Positions 47,552 to 57,704 of a DNA stretch of 64,000 nucleotides are shown piece by piece. Source of the stretch: Thermothielavioides terrestris NRRL 8126 (lineage: Eukaryota > Ascomycota > Sordariomycetes > Sordariales > Chaetomiaceae). The DNA lies in NCBI RefSeq assembly GCF_000226115.1, contig NC_016457.1:1116001-1180000 (forward strand), in the 5' to 3' direction. The position numbers and the translations under genes are program-made. Every line of letters begins with the position of its first letter. Position 1 is the stretch's first letter. The notes beneath the pieces were generated by a model. The model ran no database searches. It saw nothing but the letters and a program-made list of their open reading frames with translations, and was not told the DNA's origin.

Positions 47552-48278
47552 ACGCAACCTGCAGGTGTGTGCTGCTTTTTTTTGCATCCTAGGGGGAGCC
47601 TCCTCTCTTTTTGGACATTGGATTGCAACTTAGGCATCTTTTGAACATGCGAAGATTGATGGGCCAGGTGCATCCGCTGACGGGATGGCTCGAAACCCCC
47701 ACACTGTGGCGCAATCCAGTTAGTCAGGAGCGGCTGTTGGTCAGTTGGCTGCAGCCGCCAGGCGTTCCCCAAGTCAACTAAAAGGCGTTAGGCTGGCAGT
47801 GACAACCTCTGGCAGGCTTCCATTCCTGTTCATCATCTCTTCCATCTTTCACTCTTCCGTCTTGACCCTGCAACCCCCGTTTTTTTGTCCGGGATGCAGG
47901 AGTCAGACAGGCCGATCGGACTGCCACTCCGTAATTCCCAGCCGACGCAAGACTTCGAAACGGCTGGGTTCAATATTCCGTGGTTCCCCGGCTTCAGGGC
48001 AGCAGGCCTGGCGCGTTTCAGCGAGTTGGCCTAAAACAAGGCCCGCTAAAACCACCACGACCGCACGCTGTAACTTCCAGACTGAAAGAGAACGAGGTCA
48101 ATAGTCAGATTCGCCTTGTGTTGGTTGGATGTACATTGTTGTTTTCATTGCAGACGCTTGGTCCTTCTTGGATACCTACATAGCTGCACAGCGTGCTCCA
48201 CCAGCGACAGCGAGAAAGGAGGGAGAGCCGAGCAGAGCCGAGTACCGAGGCCGATGCGCAGTGAGTCGCAGCCACCAG
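47552..48278. other. Intergenic / leader of the MFS gene
   Basis: Spacer between the tRNA relic and the SV2-like transporter. No independent gene. An upstream ATG at 48254 opens a frame (MRSESQPPDASQDDEAMG) that differs from the transporter's frame and is discussed with that gene. Confidence 0.45.
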
Positions 48279-50234
48279 ATGCGAGCCAGGATGATGAGGC
48301 TATGGGCATGGCACCGGCCCGGCACGGCTGCCGACTACGCCAGCGTGGTGGTTCCGCTCGACGAGGCGCACCAACACAGCCATTCGTACAGGCTACGACG
48401 GCGCTCCGACCCTGCAGGCCAGTTGGATGACGATGCCTTTGAGGAGGAGGACCATGGCGGCCGGGACAAGGATGGCGACGACGAGGACACGGGCATGCTC
48501 ATGAGCGGCGCCGCTGCCGAGTACAGCATCGAAGGGTTGCGGAGGGAAGTCAGGAGGGGAGGGCGGGGCGAGAAGTGGACGGCTTATGAGAGTGAGTTCC
48601 TGAGTTCTCCCTGGCTGCCAGTGAGTCCACTTGTCTGGTGCGTGGGAAGCTGACGCTTTGGGCCGCAGTGAGGTCGAAACTCATCAACAAGGCTATCCAG
48701 GACATCGGGATGGGACGGTACAACTGGCAGCTCTTTGTCCTCTGCGGGTTTGGCTGGTTTGCCGACAAGTGAGTCTCTCTGGGTTGTTGCGCCGAGTTCT
48801 CATAACTGACTCGTTCCCATGTAGTCTCTGGATGCAAGTGAGTCGCCTATCTTGATGAACTATTATTTTGGAATCCTGCTGCTTGGATGTTTATTAACAG
48901 CGGAGCAGGGCGTCTCCCTCACCCTCCCGTCCCTCTCGGCCGAGTTCGGCATTTCGGAGAAGTCGGTGCGCTACACCACCTCGTCGCTGTTCATCGGCCT
49001 GTGTCTGGGGAGCTTCTTCTGGGGCATCGGCTCCGACATCATGGGCCGCCGCATCGCCTTCAACCTAACGCTGCTGATCACAAGCGTGTTTGGTACCGCC
49101 GCTGCATGGGCGTCCAGCTGGGGCGGCGTCTGCCTCATGTACGCCGCCCTGGGCTTCGGCGTGGGCGGCAACCTGCCTGTAGACGGCGCTCTTTTTCTCG
49201 AGTTCCTCCCGGACGCCTCGAGTTCGCTGCTAACCCTGCTGTCCGTCTGGTGGCCGGTCGGGCAGCTGTGCTCATCCCTCTTTGCCTGGTACTTCATCGC
49301 CCGCTGGCCGGCAGATGAAGGGTGGCGGAACTTCGTCTTGACCATCGGCATTATCACCTTCGCCATGTTCCTCGTCCGCTTCTTTCTCTTCCAGATGTTT
49401 GAATCGCCGAAATACCTGCTCTCGCGAGGCCGGCAGGCCGAGGCAGTCGCGGTTGTGCAGGGCATAGCATTCAAGAACGGCCGGAGAACGTGGCTGACGG
49501 AAGAAGTTCTGGATGCTGTTGTTGACGACGCAAGCCCTCGCGCTCGGAGTCGGCTATCGACCACGAATATCATCAAGAACAGGCTCGCCTCCTTTTCCGC
49601 CGAACGCATCCGGCCGCTCTTCAGCAACCCCAAGCTCGGCCTCACCACATCCCTCATCTGGTTTTGCTGGGCAACCATCGGGATGGGCTACCCGCTCTTC
49701 AACGCCTTCCTCCCCCAGTACCTCTCGCACGGCGGCGACAGCGGGGCTGTTCTCGCGTCCGAGATGACGGGCGAGACATATCGCAACTACGCCATCACCA
49801 GCGTCGTCGGCGTGCCCGGCAGCCTGCTCGCCGCGTACTCGGTCGACATGAAGTCGCCGTTCCTGGGGCGGCGCGGCACGCTGGCCATCTCGACGCTCGT
49901 GTCGGCCATCTTTTTATTCCTGTTTGTCCAGCTGGGCACGTCGCCGTCGTCGCAGCTGTTGTTTTCCTGCGTGGAGGCGTTCGCCCAGAACATCATGTAC
50001 GGCGTCCTGTATGCTTTTACGCCGGAGATCTTCCCTGCTCCGGTCCGCGGCGCGGGCACGGGAGTCGCGAGCTTCCTGAACCGGGCCACCGGCTTGCTGG
50101 CGCCCATCATTGCCGCGACGGTGCCGGGCGACGGGACGACGACGCCGGTCTATCTGTCGGCGGCGCTCATTCTTGCGGCGTTTGTGGGGATATGCATGGT
50201 TCCCATCGAGACGAGGGGCAGGCAGCGGTTGTAG
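48279..50234 (+). CDS. MFS transporter, SV2/SVOP-like
   Basis: Exons 48279-48591, 48669-48768, 48825-48837 (13 nt) and 48909-50234; 1752 nt, 583 residues from the chosen ATG. The conserved part begins KLINKAIQDIGMGRYNWQL and LCGFGWFADN/LWMQ/GVSLTLP, spliced through the 13-nt exon; losing it would destroy the frame. Then come GIGSDIMGRR (loop 2-3 signature), GFGVGGNLPVDGALFLEFLP (an SV2-like hallmark), ESPKYLLSRGR, and the second six-helix bundle to PIETRGRQRL. Likely plasma-membrane carrier of an organic cation, anion or sugar; substrate unknown. The start is uncertain: another ATG at 48254 gives a more natural acidic N-terminus (SESQPPDASQDDEA) but in a different frame, so a small indel or unseen splice near 48300 is possible. 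Confidence 0.82.
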
Positions 50235-50382
50235 AATGGGAGCAGCAACCTAGATATTAGAGTAGCATTTTCACGGGCGTTAGAACATGTTCTCCGGGCT
50301 TGGTCCAATATGCCGCAATAAAATCATCACTGTCTAAATTTGCTTTGTTACCGTCTAAATTTTCTACGTTAGCCAACGCCTG

Positions 50383-51609
50383 TCACTTGGTGCCCCTGGC
50401 CCCGGCCGGCGCATTCATCCTGCGCTTCGCCAGAGACCTGCCCAGCGCATCCCGCACCATCGGATCCGCGCGGATCGTGTTCTGGACCAGCCACTCCTTG
50501 ACCTTGGCCCACATGGACTTCCGCGTCTCCTCGTCCCCGGCAAACGGCACCATCTCCATCTCCAGCAGCCTCGCGGCGTCGGCATCCAACAGCCGGACGG
50601 TCTTCTCCAGCCTCTCCAACCCCTGCCGCAGCGCCGCCTCGTCGTCGGCCCCCTTCCTCCCGCCCGTCACCACCTGGCCGCCGGACGTATCCGCCGTCAG
50701 CAGCGGCCCGATCTGCGAGAAGGCGATGTACACGGTCACGCTCAGCTTCCTCGCCAGCGCGATGGCCTGGAACTGCAGGTAGGGCGGGCGGCGGCCGCGC
50801 GAGAGCCAGACCAGCAGCGGGTTGACGACGCGGTCCAGGACGGCGGGCGGCGCGGGCCGCGTCACGCAGTGCGCCTCGAACAGGAACAGCGCGGCCAGCA
50901 CCAGCCAGCGCTCGAACCGGCCCCACTCGAGGTAGCCCAGGAAGCCGAGGCCGTACAGCACCGCCGCGGCGGCGCCGTAGTACGGCACCAGCGCCTGCGC
51001 GCCGCGCGCCACGAAGTCCCGCACCGTCACGCACCGCGGCGTCCACGAGAGCACGTCCGGCCCGAAGCGCTCGTACGCGAACCGCCGCGCCGGGTCCGAC
51101 AGCGTGTCCGCCGCCGTCTGGAGGTGCACGAAGTACGCGTTGACGTCGGCGGCGGCGTTCGGGCTGCCGGCCGCCTTGTCCGGGTGGTAGACGGCGGCCA
51201 GGCGGCGGAAGCGCGACTTGATCTCGCGCTCGGTGGCGTTGAGCGGGACGCCCAGGTCGGCGTAGAAGGAGCCGGCGCGCTGGACTTCGTAGTCGGCCTC
51301 GTAGATCGTGTAGAGCAGGTACAGGGCGACGACGAGGATGTGGATGCGCCGGCGGTGCTCGGCAAAGCGGGGCGTGCCGGGCTGCGGCTTGGGGTCGCCG
51401 GCGCGGATCGTGATGTTGTAGTAGAGGGATTGTGTCCAGCTTGTGACGAGCTGTATATATGGCCGGGAGACGGTTAGCTGGGTGGAAGGTCAAGAAGGTG
51501 GGTGAACAGGGCGGCGGGGTGTGGGGGGGGGGGGGGGGGGGGGATGGGCAAGAGAAAGACGCACGCCGGGGAGGAAGCTCCAGCCGAGGAGCGAGATGAA
51601 GGCGGACAT
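50383..51609 (-). CDS. Membrane-anchored J-domain (DnaJ-like) protein
   Basis: Two exons, 51609-51565 and 51450-50383, with a 114-nt intron; 1113 nt, 370 residues. Exon 1 encodes MSAFISLLGWSFLPG and joins LVTSWTQSLYYNITIRAGDP. One membrane helix lies at about 51-66 (IHILVVALYLLYTIYEADYE). The J-domain follows at about 76-148 (FYADLGVPLNATEREIKSRF, YHPDK with HPD at 104-106, YERFGPD). Two or three further hydrophobic segments come after (LVPYYGAAAAVLYGLGFLG, WLVLAALFLF), and a charged C-terminus. The HPD tripeptide is intact, so it can stimulate an Hsp70. Topology resembles ER-membrane J-proteins near the Sec63/ERj group, so ER location is likely. The intron contains a 21-base homopolymer, and its acceptor is a second AG after CCAG at the branch region. 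Confidence 0.85.
51523..51543 (+). repeat. G21 homopolymer inside a J-protein intron
   Basis: Uninterrupted run of 21 G on the plus strand (C on the sense strand) within the intron 51451-51564. On the sense strand it forms a long C tract between donor and branch site. Length is likely variable between isolates and error-prone in sequencing. Confidence 0.85.
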
Positions 51610-51889
51610 GGTTGTCGACCTGCGGATCAATTGGCGAGTGCGTGGTTCAATGCCGAGGCATGTTCGGGGAGATGCGCAGCAAGACTGCGGAGTCAAGCGC
51701 GGGACAGAACGGAGCAAACGAGCGAGCGACTAAGTTTGGCGTGGGACAAGGAGCAATCGCGATGTATGGTTGTGTTGTTCAGTTTGGGTTCAAGCTGCAA
51801 CCAACGGGCATTCTGGGTCCATGATGCGACCAAGGGCACAGGGGCCGAGTGGAGGGACATAAGCTGTCAGCGCCCTCCCCTCGTCTCAA

Positions 51890-51971
51890 GGCGTGGTGGC
51901 AGAGTGGTCTAATGCGCAAGACTAGAAATCTTGTTCCTTCGGGAGCGCCTGTTCGAATCAGGCCCACGTCG
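51890..51971 (+). tRNA. tRNA-Ser (AGA)
   Basis: 82 nt. The acceptor stem GGCGTGG pairs with CCACGTC (one G-T pair), discriminator G. The anticodon stem CAAGA/TCTTG closes loop CTAGAAA with anticodon AGA. There is a class II variable arm (CCTTCGGG region), and the T-arm GCCTGTTCGAATCAGGC is perfect. A T-run (TTTTTTT) follows 15 bp downstream as the Pol III terminator. No intron. It would read UCU and, after inosine modification, UCC and UCA. Confidence 0.93.
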
Positions 51972-52342
51972 AATCTTTTGCAGCTGTTTTTTTCTGGGTC
52001 GCCTGTTTTACAGGGCGGATCCCACACACATCCACTGCAATGGGGAGAGACCCAGCAAAACTGAACCTAGCTGGGTCGATGTCAAGTCAGCTCCCGTCCT
52101 CCGGGCATGAACCATCGACTTCATTCCAAGATTTATGTAGGAGTCGCATGGGCGGCTCCCAGGGGCTGTTTTCTCATGAAAACTGCATTGTTCTTACAAT
52201 GGGTTCGAGGGACCATCAACTTTACTTGGAGGGGGTTGTGCATTTATTGGAGTCGGTCTTCAAGGCGCCTTGGAGAGTGGGGGGAACGGAGGTTTGTGCT
52301 GTTTCCCGTCAGCATCAATGATACTCTCGCTCTCAGTTCCCT
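51972..52342. other. Spacer
   Basis: Between the tRNA-Ser terminator and the 3' end of the kinase gene. Nothing else seen. Confidence 0.5.
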
Positions 52343-53104
52343 TCAGATGGAAGCAATACCTCGCAGCTTCTCGACAACTGCTTCAGCCCCAGAATAGTTG
52401 CCTTGCCAGCACTGCTCGATGATGGTCCCAATTGCACCAAGGGATGCGGTCTCGGGAAATTTCCGATTCAGATACAGGGCACGGATCGCTGCGTCGTCCA
52501 ATCCTTCGTAAGGAGGGTGACCGGTCATGATTTCGTAAAGCACACTGCCGAGCGCGAATAGATCGGCCTGGACGGACAGGCGAGGCCCTGGAATTTCGTG
52601 GCTCTCGGTAACAACAACTAGCAGTGGGGAGCCATCTATTGACGGCCCGGCAAAGTCGGCTACCTTTGCGTTGAGGTAGGCATCTAGGAAGATGTTTGCG
52701 CATGTTAAGTCTCCATGGATGACGCCGGCGTCGTGGACAAACTTGATAGCCTCTGCAATCTGAATGGCCCACCGTAGCTGCTGCGCAGGACTGATGTTGC
52801 TGGCTCCGAGGTGCAACCGCAGGTTGTGATGAGGGGCGTACTCCAAGCGGATGCCCGACTCGAAGACGCCATGGTAAGACAAGAGCCCTTCATGGCCGCC
52901 GCATTGTGTGAATCTTTCGTACACGTCGCGCTCTCTCTGCATGCGTAAAATGCACTCCTCGTTGTTATGGTCGAAGGGTACCTTAACAACAGTATTGGAG
53001 GACTTGTCAAGAACAACCATGCCGGTAGTTCCCCAGCCGACGACGTCGCCTAATCCAAACCCCGAGGGATATTGGATCTCGTCGTCCGCAACAAATTCCG
53101 ACAT
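52343..53104 (-). CDS. Small protein kinase with DFA-G in place of DFG
   Basis: Single exon, 253 residues from ATG 53104. It covers a nearly bare kinase fold: glycine loop GWGTTGMV (23-30), VAIK-type lysine K41 (VVKVPF), catalytic loop HGDLTCANIFL with D132 and N137, metal-binding segment DFAG (D150), an activation segment leading to SHEIPGPRLSVQADLFALG and EIMTGHPPYEG, and a short C-lobe ending near WQGNYSGAEAVVEKLRG. HGD replaces HRD and DFA replaces DFG, but the aspartates that bind magnesium and act as base are kept, so activity remains possible. It belongs to a fungal group of small single-domain kinases, often in multiple lineage-specific copies. Soluble; no regulatory domain. Target unknown. 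No introns, unlike most neighbours. Confidence 0.85.
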   Translation of the reverse strand: MSEFVADDEIQYPSGFGLGDVVGWGTTGMVVLDKSSNTVVKVPFDHNNEECILRMQRERDVYERFTQCGGHEGLLSYHGVFESGIRLEYAPHHNLRLHLGASNISPAQQLRWAIQIAEAIKFVHDAGVIHGDLTCANIFLDAYLNAKVADFAGPSIDGSPLLVVVTESHEIPGPRLSVQADLFALGSVLYEIMTGHPPYEGLDDAAIRALYLNRKFPETASLGAIGTIIEQCWQGNYSGAEAVVEKLRGIASI

Positions 53105-54448
53105 CTGTGCTCGGTGTCAAGATGGTTACCGCAAGGGCTTCGGATATCGGACAACAGGCTGGCGAAGTCCCAAGCTGCGCTTGGGAATCGTCGGGCGCGG
53201 ACGGGTTTGCCAGTGTCGATCGGGCGACGGAGGGGATTTGAGAAGTTGGCAAGTTTCTAGGTCGTCAAGGAGTCGGCCATCCACATTTGGCGGACCGCAG
53301 TTGAAGCGCTGCGACGGATGCTGCCCTGTATCGCTGGACAAGAGTCCTGCGTGGGGGAGGTTGGGGGAGGTTGCATTTCGGTTCGTGCCACAGCGCCTGC
53401 AGTGCGATCCCCAGCCACTTTACGGAAGACACGAATCGCAAACCTTCAAAGCCTTGTCTGGTTTCGCCTTCACCATTCTCTTCCAGGGCGCCATCATCAA
53501 ACCAACCAGGTTTGCAGCGTGCAATCAAGTGCATAATGTACAGTCTAAAACAGCGAATCGCACTGTAGCAGCTCACCAGGACCCGACATCGATAAACCCA
53601 CCTGATTGACCACCAGGCGGTTAAGCAACTTGCCATCACAGACAAACGTTGATCAGTATCGCAATGGCCGACGCCGTCCGACTGAGCGCTAAGTATTATC
53701 GGGGGATATACGAGCAGAGCTTCAGAGCATGATCTGCACTTGACTATGCTGCAATCGAGCAACCAAGCCTTCTCTCCTCTCTTATCTACCTTACCTAGAT
53801 ATCCAAACCGCGTTCCGTCAACACCCCTCGTTCCCACGCAGCCTGCGTCTAGAGAACGTCAAGTACACTAAGCACAGCCAAGGACACGCGATAGAGTTAT
53901 ATGCCTGTGTTGTAGTGGGCGTTGAAGTGGGCGGTACTCACCTACGCAATCTCCAGTGAACACAACAGAGGAAAACGCTGAAAAAAGAAGTATCACATCA
54001 GTAAGCACTCAAAACCACTTGAAATTAGCTTCTTTCTTTCTTTCTTTCTTTCTTTCTCTCTTTCTTTCTTTCTTTCTCTCTTTCTTTCTTTCTTTCTCTC
54101 TGCCTCCCTCTTTTTCTCTCTCTCTCTCCCCCTCTCTCCCTCTCTCTCTCTCTCTTCCCCCTCCCCCCCCCAAAAAAAAGGGGGGGGGGGAGGGGGGGAG
54201 GGGTGGGTGCCCTCTCTCCCTCTCTCTCTCTCTCTTCCCCCTCCCCCCCCCCCCCCCCCCCAAAAAAAAAAGGGGGGGGGGAGGGGGGGAGGGGTGGGTG
54301 GGGAGGGCGGGAGCACTGCTCGATTGCAATCTTTCATCCATATCTGATCACCCAAGGACGATGAGAAGTTCCAAATTACTCACACTGCGACAGCCCGCTT
54401 CGTCTCAATATACCTTAGGTTATTAGCGCAACTCCGTCGCATTTGGTC
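53105..54448. other. Intergenic with simple-sequence repeats
   Basis: Upstream of both the kinase (minus) and the DUF3632 gene (plus). The first 800 bp have no recognised gene. From 54031 it is low-complexity (separate entry). Confidence 0.5.
54031..54300. repeat. TTTC microsatellite and duplicated C-A-G hairpin unit
   Basis: 54031-54100 is a TTTC/CTTT array interrupted by CTCTC. 54131-54210 and 54211-54300 are two copies of one unit: CT-rich arm, C-tract, A-run (8 or 10), then G-tracts with GGGAGGGG. In each, the C-tract is complementary to the G-tract across the A-run, so a stable hairpin can form. In the second copy the C-tract is expanded to 19 uninterrupted C. Confidence 0.85.
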
Positions 54449-55422
54449 ATGCCGACGACCATGGGCAATGCGCCAGAAGCGAAGGTGAAGCCCCAGTGGC
54501 TGACGTACATGGACGAGTTCGCTGTCCAGGACGACGTGGACGCGGTGGAGAAAGAGACCCTCGTTTTCATACGCGAGCTGCTCCTCGCGCCAGATACGGA
54601 CGAGCACGCAACAGAACGAGCGATCCAGGCGGTGCAGGCCTACTACCGGGAGATGTATTGTCCTCCAGATGATCCCTATTGGAAGCAGGATCCCGGTTAC
54701 GGCGTGCTCCAAGTGATCGGGAGTATTGTGCCCCATGTCTTTGCCCTGGTGGAACACATCCCGTTCGACGATGTCCGGCACAAACGGCTGGCAGATCTCT
54801 TGCTCGGTCTGAAGGAACAAGCGGTTCAGGAATTCAACCCCGAGGTAAGCCAGCCAGTTCATTACCTAAAGAATATGTTGGTAACAGAGCCATGCAGGAT
54901 CCGCAGTTGGGTTGGGATCCGAGACCGTTGGATGAGATGGCCTACGATGACTGGAACGCGATGCATTGTGCGTCGACCCTCTTCCCTCCCCTTTGTTATT
55001 GCCCAGACACTGACAACAATGGCTGCGCATCAGCATTCCCAAATGACCCAATGGACCGGTGCAACAGGACGCTCAGCGTCTACACCCTTCTTGCACGGCT
55101 CACTCCGATAATGGGTGGCAAATCGGGTTATTGGGCGGTCACCGACGTCGTCGAAGGTCTCGAGGAACCAGCATCGCCGCGTTCCACCCCATTGGTGCTG
55201 AACGCGGCCGCCGTCATCGCAACGCAGTTCGTGCAGTTCGCGGGCGAGGTGTTGGTCCGCCTGGTGGACGACGCGAAATGGAGAACCTGGGCCGCGAAGT
55301 TGAAGAATATCGCGGACAATCCCCCCGCCGATGCCGAGTGGGATCTCCAGAAGCATGCCCGGAAGGCGTATGAGAGGATGACTGAGCTTCGGCCAGACCT
55401 GTTTCAGGAGGTGTCAAATTAG
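54449..55422 (+). CDS. DUF3632-family protein
   Basis: Exons 54449-54844, 54898-54967 and 55034-55422; 855 nt, 284 residues (a second ATG four codons downstream, at 54461, is possible). It is a helical protein of unknown role found in large numbers in fungi. The pattern fits the DUF3632 family (PF12311): N-terminal helices with AVEKETLVFIRELL and AIQAVQAYYREMY, a middle helix GYGVLQVIGSIVPHVFALVEHIP, RLADLLLGLKEQAVQEF/NPE, then DNCPLD-type RTLSVYTLLARLT. The C-terminal half is VLNAAAVIATQFVQFAGE and a tail with WRTWAAKLKNIADN, DAEWDLQKHARKAYERM. No signal peptide, membrane helix or catalytic motif. Introns of 53 and 66 nt; the second starts GTGCGT. Confidence 0.75.
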
Positions 55423-56065
55423 GCAGCGGGGGCGAGTTGATTAGTAGACTTAGGGTGCACGAGAACTCGGTAGTCCGGCAAGGGATGTTTGACTGTTTGG
55501 GTCACTGTCATGGTTTCGGAGTTGGGCATTGTGATTTGAGGGGCCTTGAGAATTTACTGTCTTTGAATCCTAGAATGGAGCTACTCCCTGTGTGTGGACC
55601 GTTGCTTGTAGGCCCTCTCCTGCTGTCCTCGGCCTAGGAGAGCCCAAATGCCGTCCGCCGGCCCCCGAAACTACGGAAGCGGCTGACAGGGTATCTTTAA
55701 CGCTGCGTTAGATACATAATCTACCTTACACTGTCAGCAGTGGATGAGCCCGACAAACGCATTGGGCCGTCAAGCCCATCAGGGATAGGGGCATGGATAG
55801 GGGCATGGTCAGCGATGCCATTCCCCTCATCTGCCGCTTGTTACAGGTGACACGCGTCTTGGTTGACCTAAGCGCGGATCTTCTGTCGAGGGTTATAATG
55901 TAACTTTGGGTTTACCTAACACTCATACCTGGGCAACAGCATTATCAAGGAGAAAAGCAGTCTGAAGTCCAGTCATCAGACGGATCGGAGGGATCCTGAC
56001 CTACATTAGCAGTTTATAATGCATTGCGCCGAGAATGACCCGCAACATCTCGAGGGGTGGCTCCT
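55423..56065. other. Intergenic spacer
   Basis: 3' flank of the DUF3632 gene and 5' flank of the tRNA-Lys gene. AT-rich relative to its surroundings in parts; no gene. Confidence 0.5.
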
Positions 56066-56152
56066 GCCCCCGTAGCTCAATCGGTAGAGCGTGAGACTCT
56101 TATCGGGTTCTCCGTCATCTCAAGGTTGCGGGTTCGACCCCCGCCGAGGGCT
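56066..56152 (+). tRNA. tRNA-Lys (CTT) with intron
   Basis: 87 nt. Mature 73 nt after removing a 14-nt intron (56103-56116) at the canonical position 37/38. D-arm with TAGCTCAATCGGTAGAGC; anticodon stem TGAGA/TCTCA with loop CTCTTAA, anticodon CTT; T-arm GCGGGTTCGACCCCCGC. The acceptor stem GCCCCCG pairs with CGAGGGC except C5 opposite A68; a T at position 5 would restore pairing. Discriminator T. A T-run (TTTTTT) downstream at about 56170 can terminate Pol III. Confidence 0.92.
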
Positions 56153-56840
56153 CAATTCCCTACGCGAGATTTTTTTCTTCAATTCGAGTTGTGCCTGTCC
56201 TAATTTGCAGCCTTCACCCATTTTTGTGAACGCGATTTTGGTAGCGTCTTACCTGCCAGGTCAAACGCTTAGCTTGCTAGCTAAGTTCCCGTTCATTTCA
56301 TTATAGCCATGGCAGCCAGACGAGTCAGAGCAAACAAGTGACCGGAGAGTCTTCTTTTTTGCTTCTGTACACTCACAAGCTTGACGCCCATTGGTGGGCG
56401 AGCGCGAGCAATGCTCAAGGCGGCAGCAGATCCCCCTTTTCAAAGGAAGGAACATGAGGAGGCGGCGGGAAAGCAACGGTCGCATTTGCCATTCAGTCAC
56501 GCTGTTTGGCTTGTATAATACCATCACATCTTGGAGCCAAACAATGGAAGACCGCCGCCATGACCCTCTTGTTGTAAGCGAGGCACTTGAGTATTGTTTG
56601 CAGTCATGGCGGGTGGCTCCGACGGCAGACTCATGCCGTTATCTCACGCCGCTTCTTCTCGCGAATGGAGGACCTGGTCTCCTGAAGAAAGGAGCCAGTG
56701 GGCATCACAACGATTCGCCTCCGGCACTTTCTGTGCGAGACTTCCCTGCTTGTAGCCGCTCAAGCCGCCGCCCATCAGCCATCAGAGAACAACACTATAA
56801 GGGTAAGCAGCGCAGATCATGTCAGCCGCCATGTGCCAGC
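56153..56840. other. Spacer, no supported gene
   Basis: Between the tRNA-Lys gene and the GH55-like relic. No recognisable exon. Confidence 0.45.
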
Positions 56841-57172
56841 AACCCGCAAACCTGGTGGCGGACCCAGATCGGCCAACACTGGACGACGCCCGATGCTGCC
56901 GACCCGACCTTTCAGCATTATCGCTCAGTGGCCGACTACGGGGCGGATAGCTCAGGCAAGGAGGACGTTTCGGATGCACCTCGCCGCGGCCGCCTCAACC
57001 ACCTGCCTCGAAAATATCTGGGGCTGGGTAGCCGACCACGCGCTTGACCCCGTCCCGTCTTTCACCGCAACTGGAGGAACAGCAGCAGGAGCAGTAGCAG
57101 GAGGAGGAGCGCAGAACATCGCGGCTGCAAAGCGCGGGCGCCTGCAGCAGACCGAGGCGCCGTACTGGCAGA
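56841..57172 (+). pseudogene. Probable relic of a GH55 glucan 1,3-beta-glucosidase
   Basis: Two islands in different frames recall GH55 enzymes. The first (about 56850-56960) reads TWWRTQIGQHW, then DPTFQHYRSVADYGA and DSSG, like the start of the first pectate-lyase-type domain (W...I.HQG...Y.VFRNVKDYGA.GDG). The second (about 57005-57172) reads LENIWGWVADHALD, then AQNI and QTEAPYWQ, like the late ENVW.W.ADHDLD and QTE.PYYQ blocks. Several hundred residues normally between them are absent and the frames do not join through a plausible intron. So, if the match is right, this is a heavily deleted remnant of a secreted beta-1,3-glucanase. The call rests on remembered family patterns only. Confidence 0.42.
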
Positions 57173-57704
57173 GCGCGGGCGGGGGCGCCGTGGGCGACGG
57201 CGGATGCCGGCTGGGGGGATATCGGGTACGTCGTCAAGTTTCGGACGTTCTCTGCATATTGGCGAGTTGGCACAGAGCATTGAGATCGACGGCACTCCGA
57301 TGTATCCTGTGTACACTACCTTACGAACAGGTACTGTGGGGGTTGAACAAGCGTGTTTCGACTTAACTCTCGGGATGATCGCGGTTGTGTCGGCCTGTTT
57401 CCGCTGGTGGGGGAGGTAACAAGGGTCCTGTGGGGTGTGGGAGCCGGGGTACTGGCGACGGCTCTGAATGCGCCGAGGTCCAATTCACATGCGACCGAGC
57501 AGCAGCGTCATCGCATCCGGCTAGCCCGTACATAAGCCTTGGATCGACCTCTCCAACCCCACGGACTTCCATTATCTTCAATCTTCGATATCCTGCCCAA
57601 TCAATTTCAACTACCTTGCTCAAGCGCCTCCCCTTCGTTTTCCTAGCTAGCATCTTTGCACCTTGACAGCGATCGCTCGGTTTCGGCAAACCACCAGCAG
57701 CACC
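57173..57704. other. Spacer and SCP2 promoter
   Basis: No gene recognised. The last 150 bp before 57705 are the CT-rich leader of the SCP2 gene. Confidence 0.45.
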
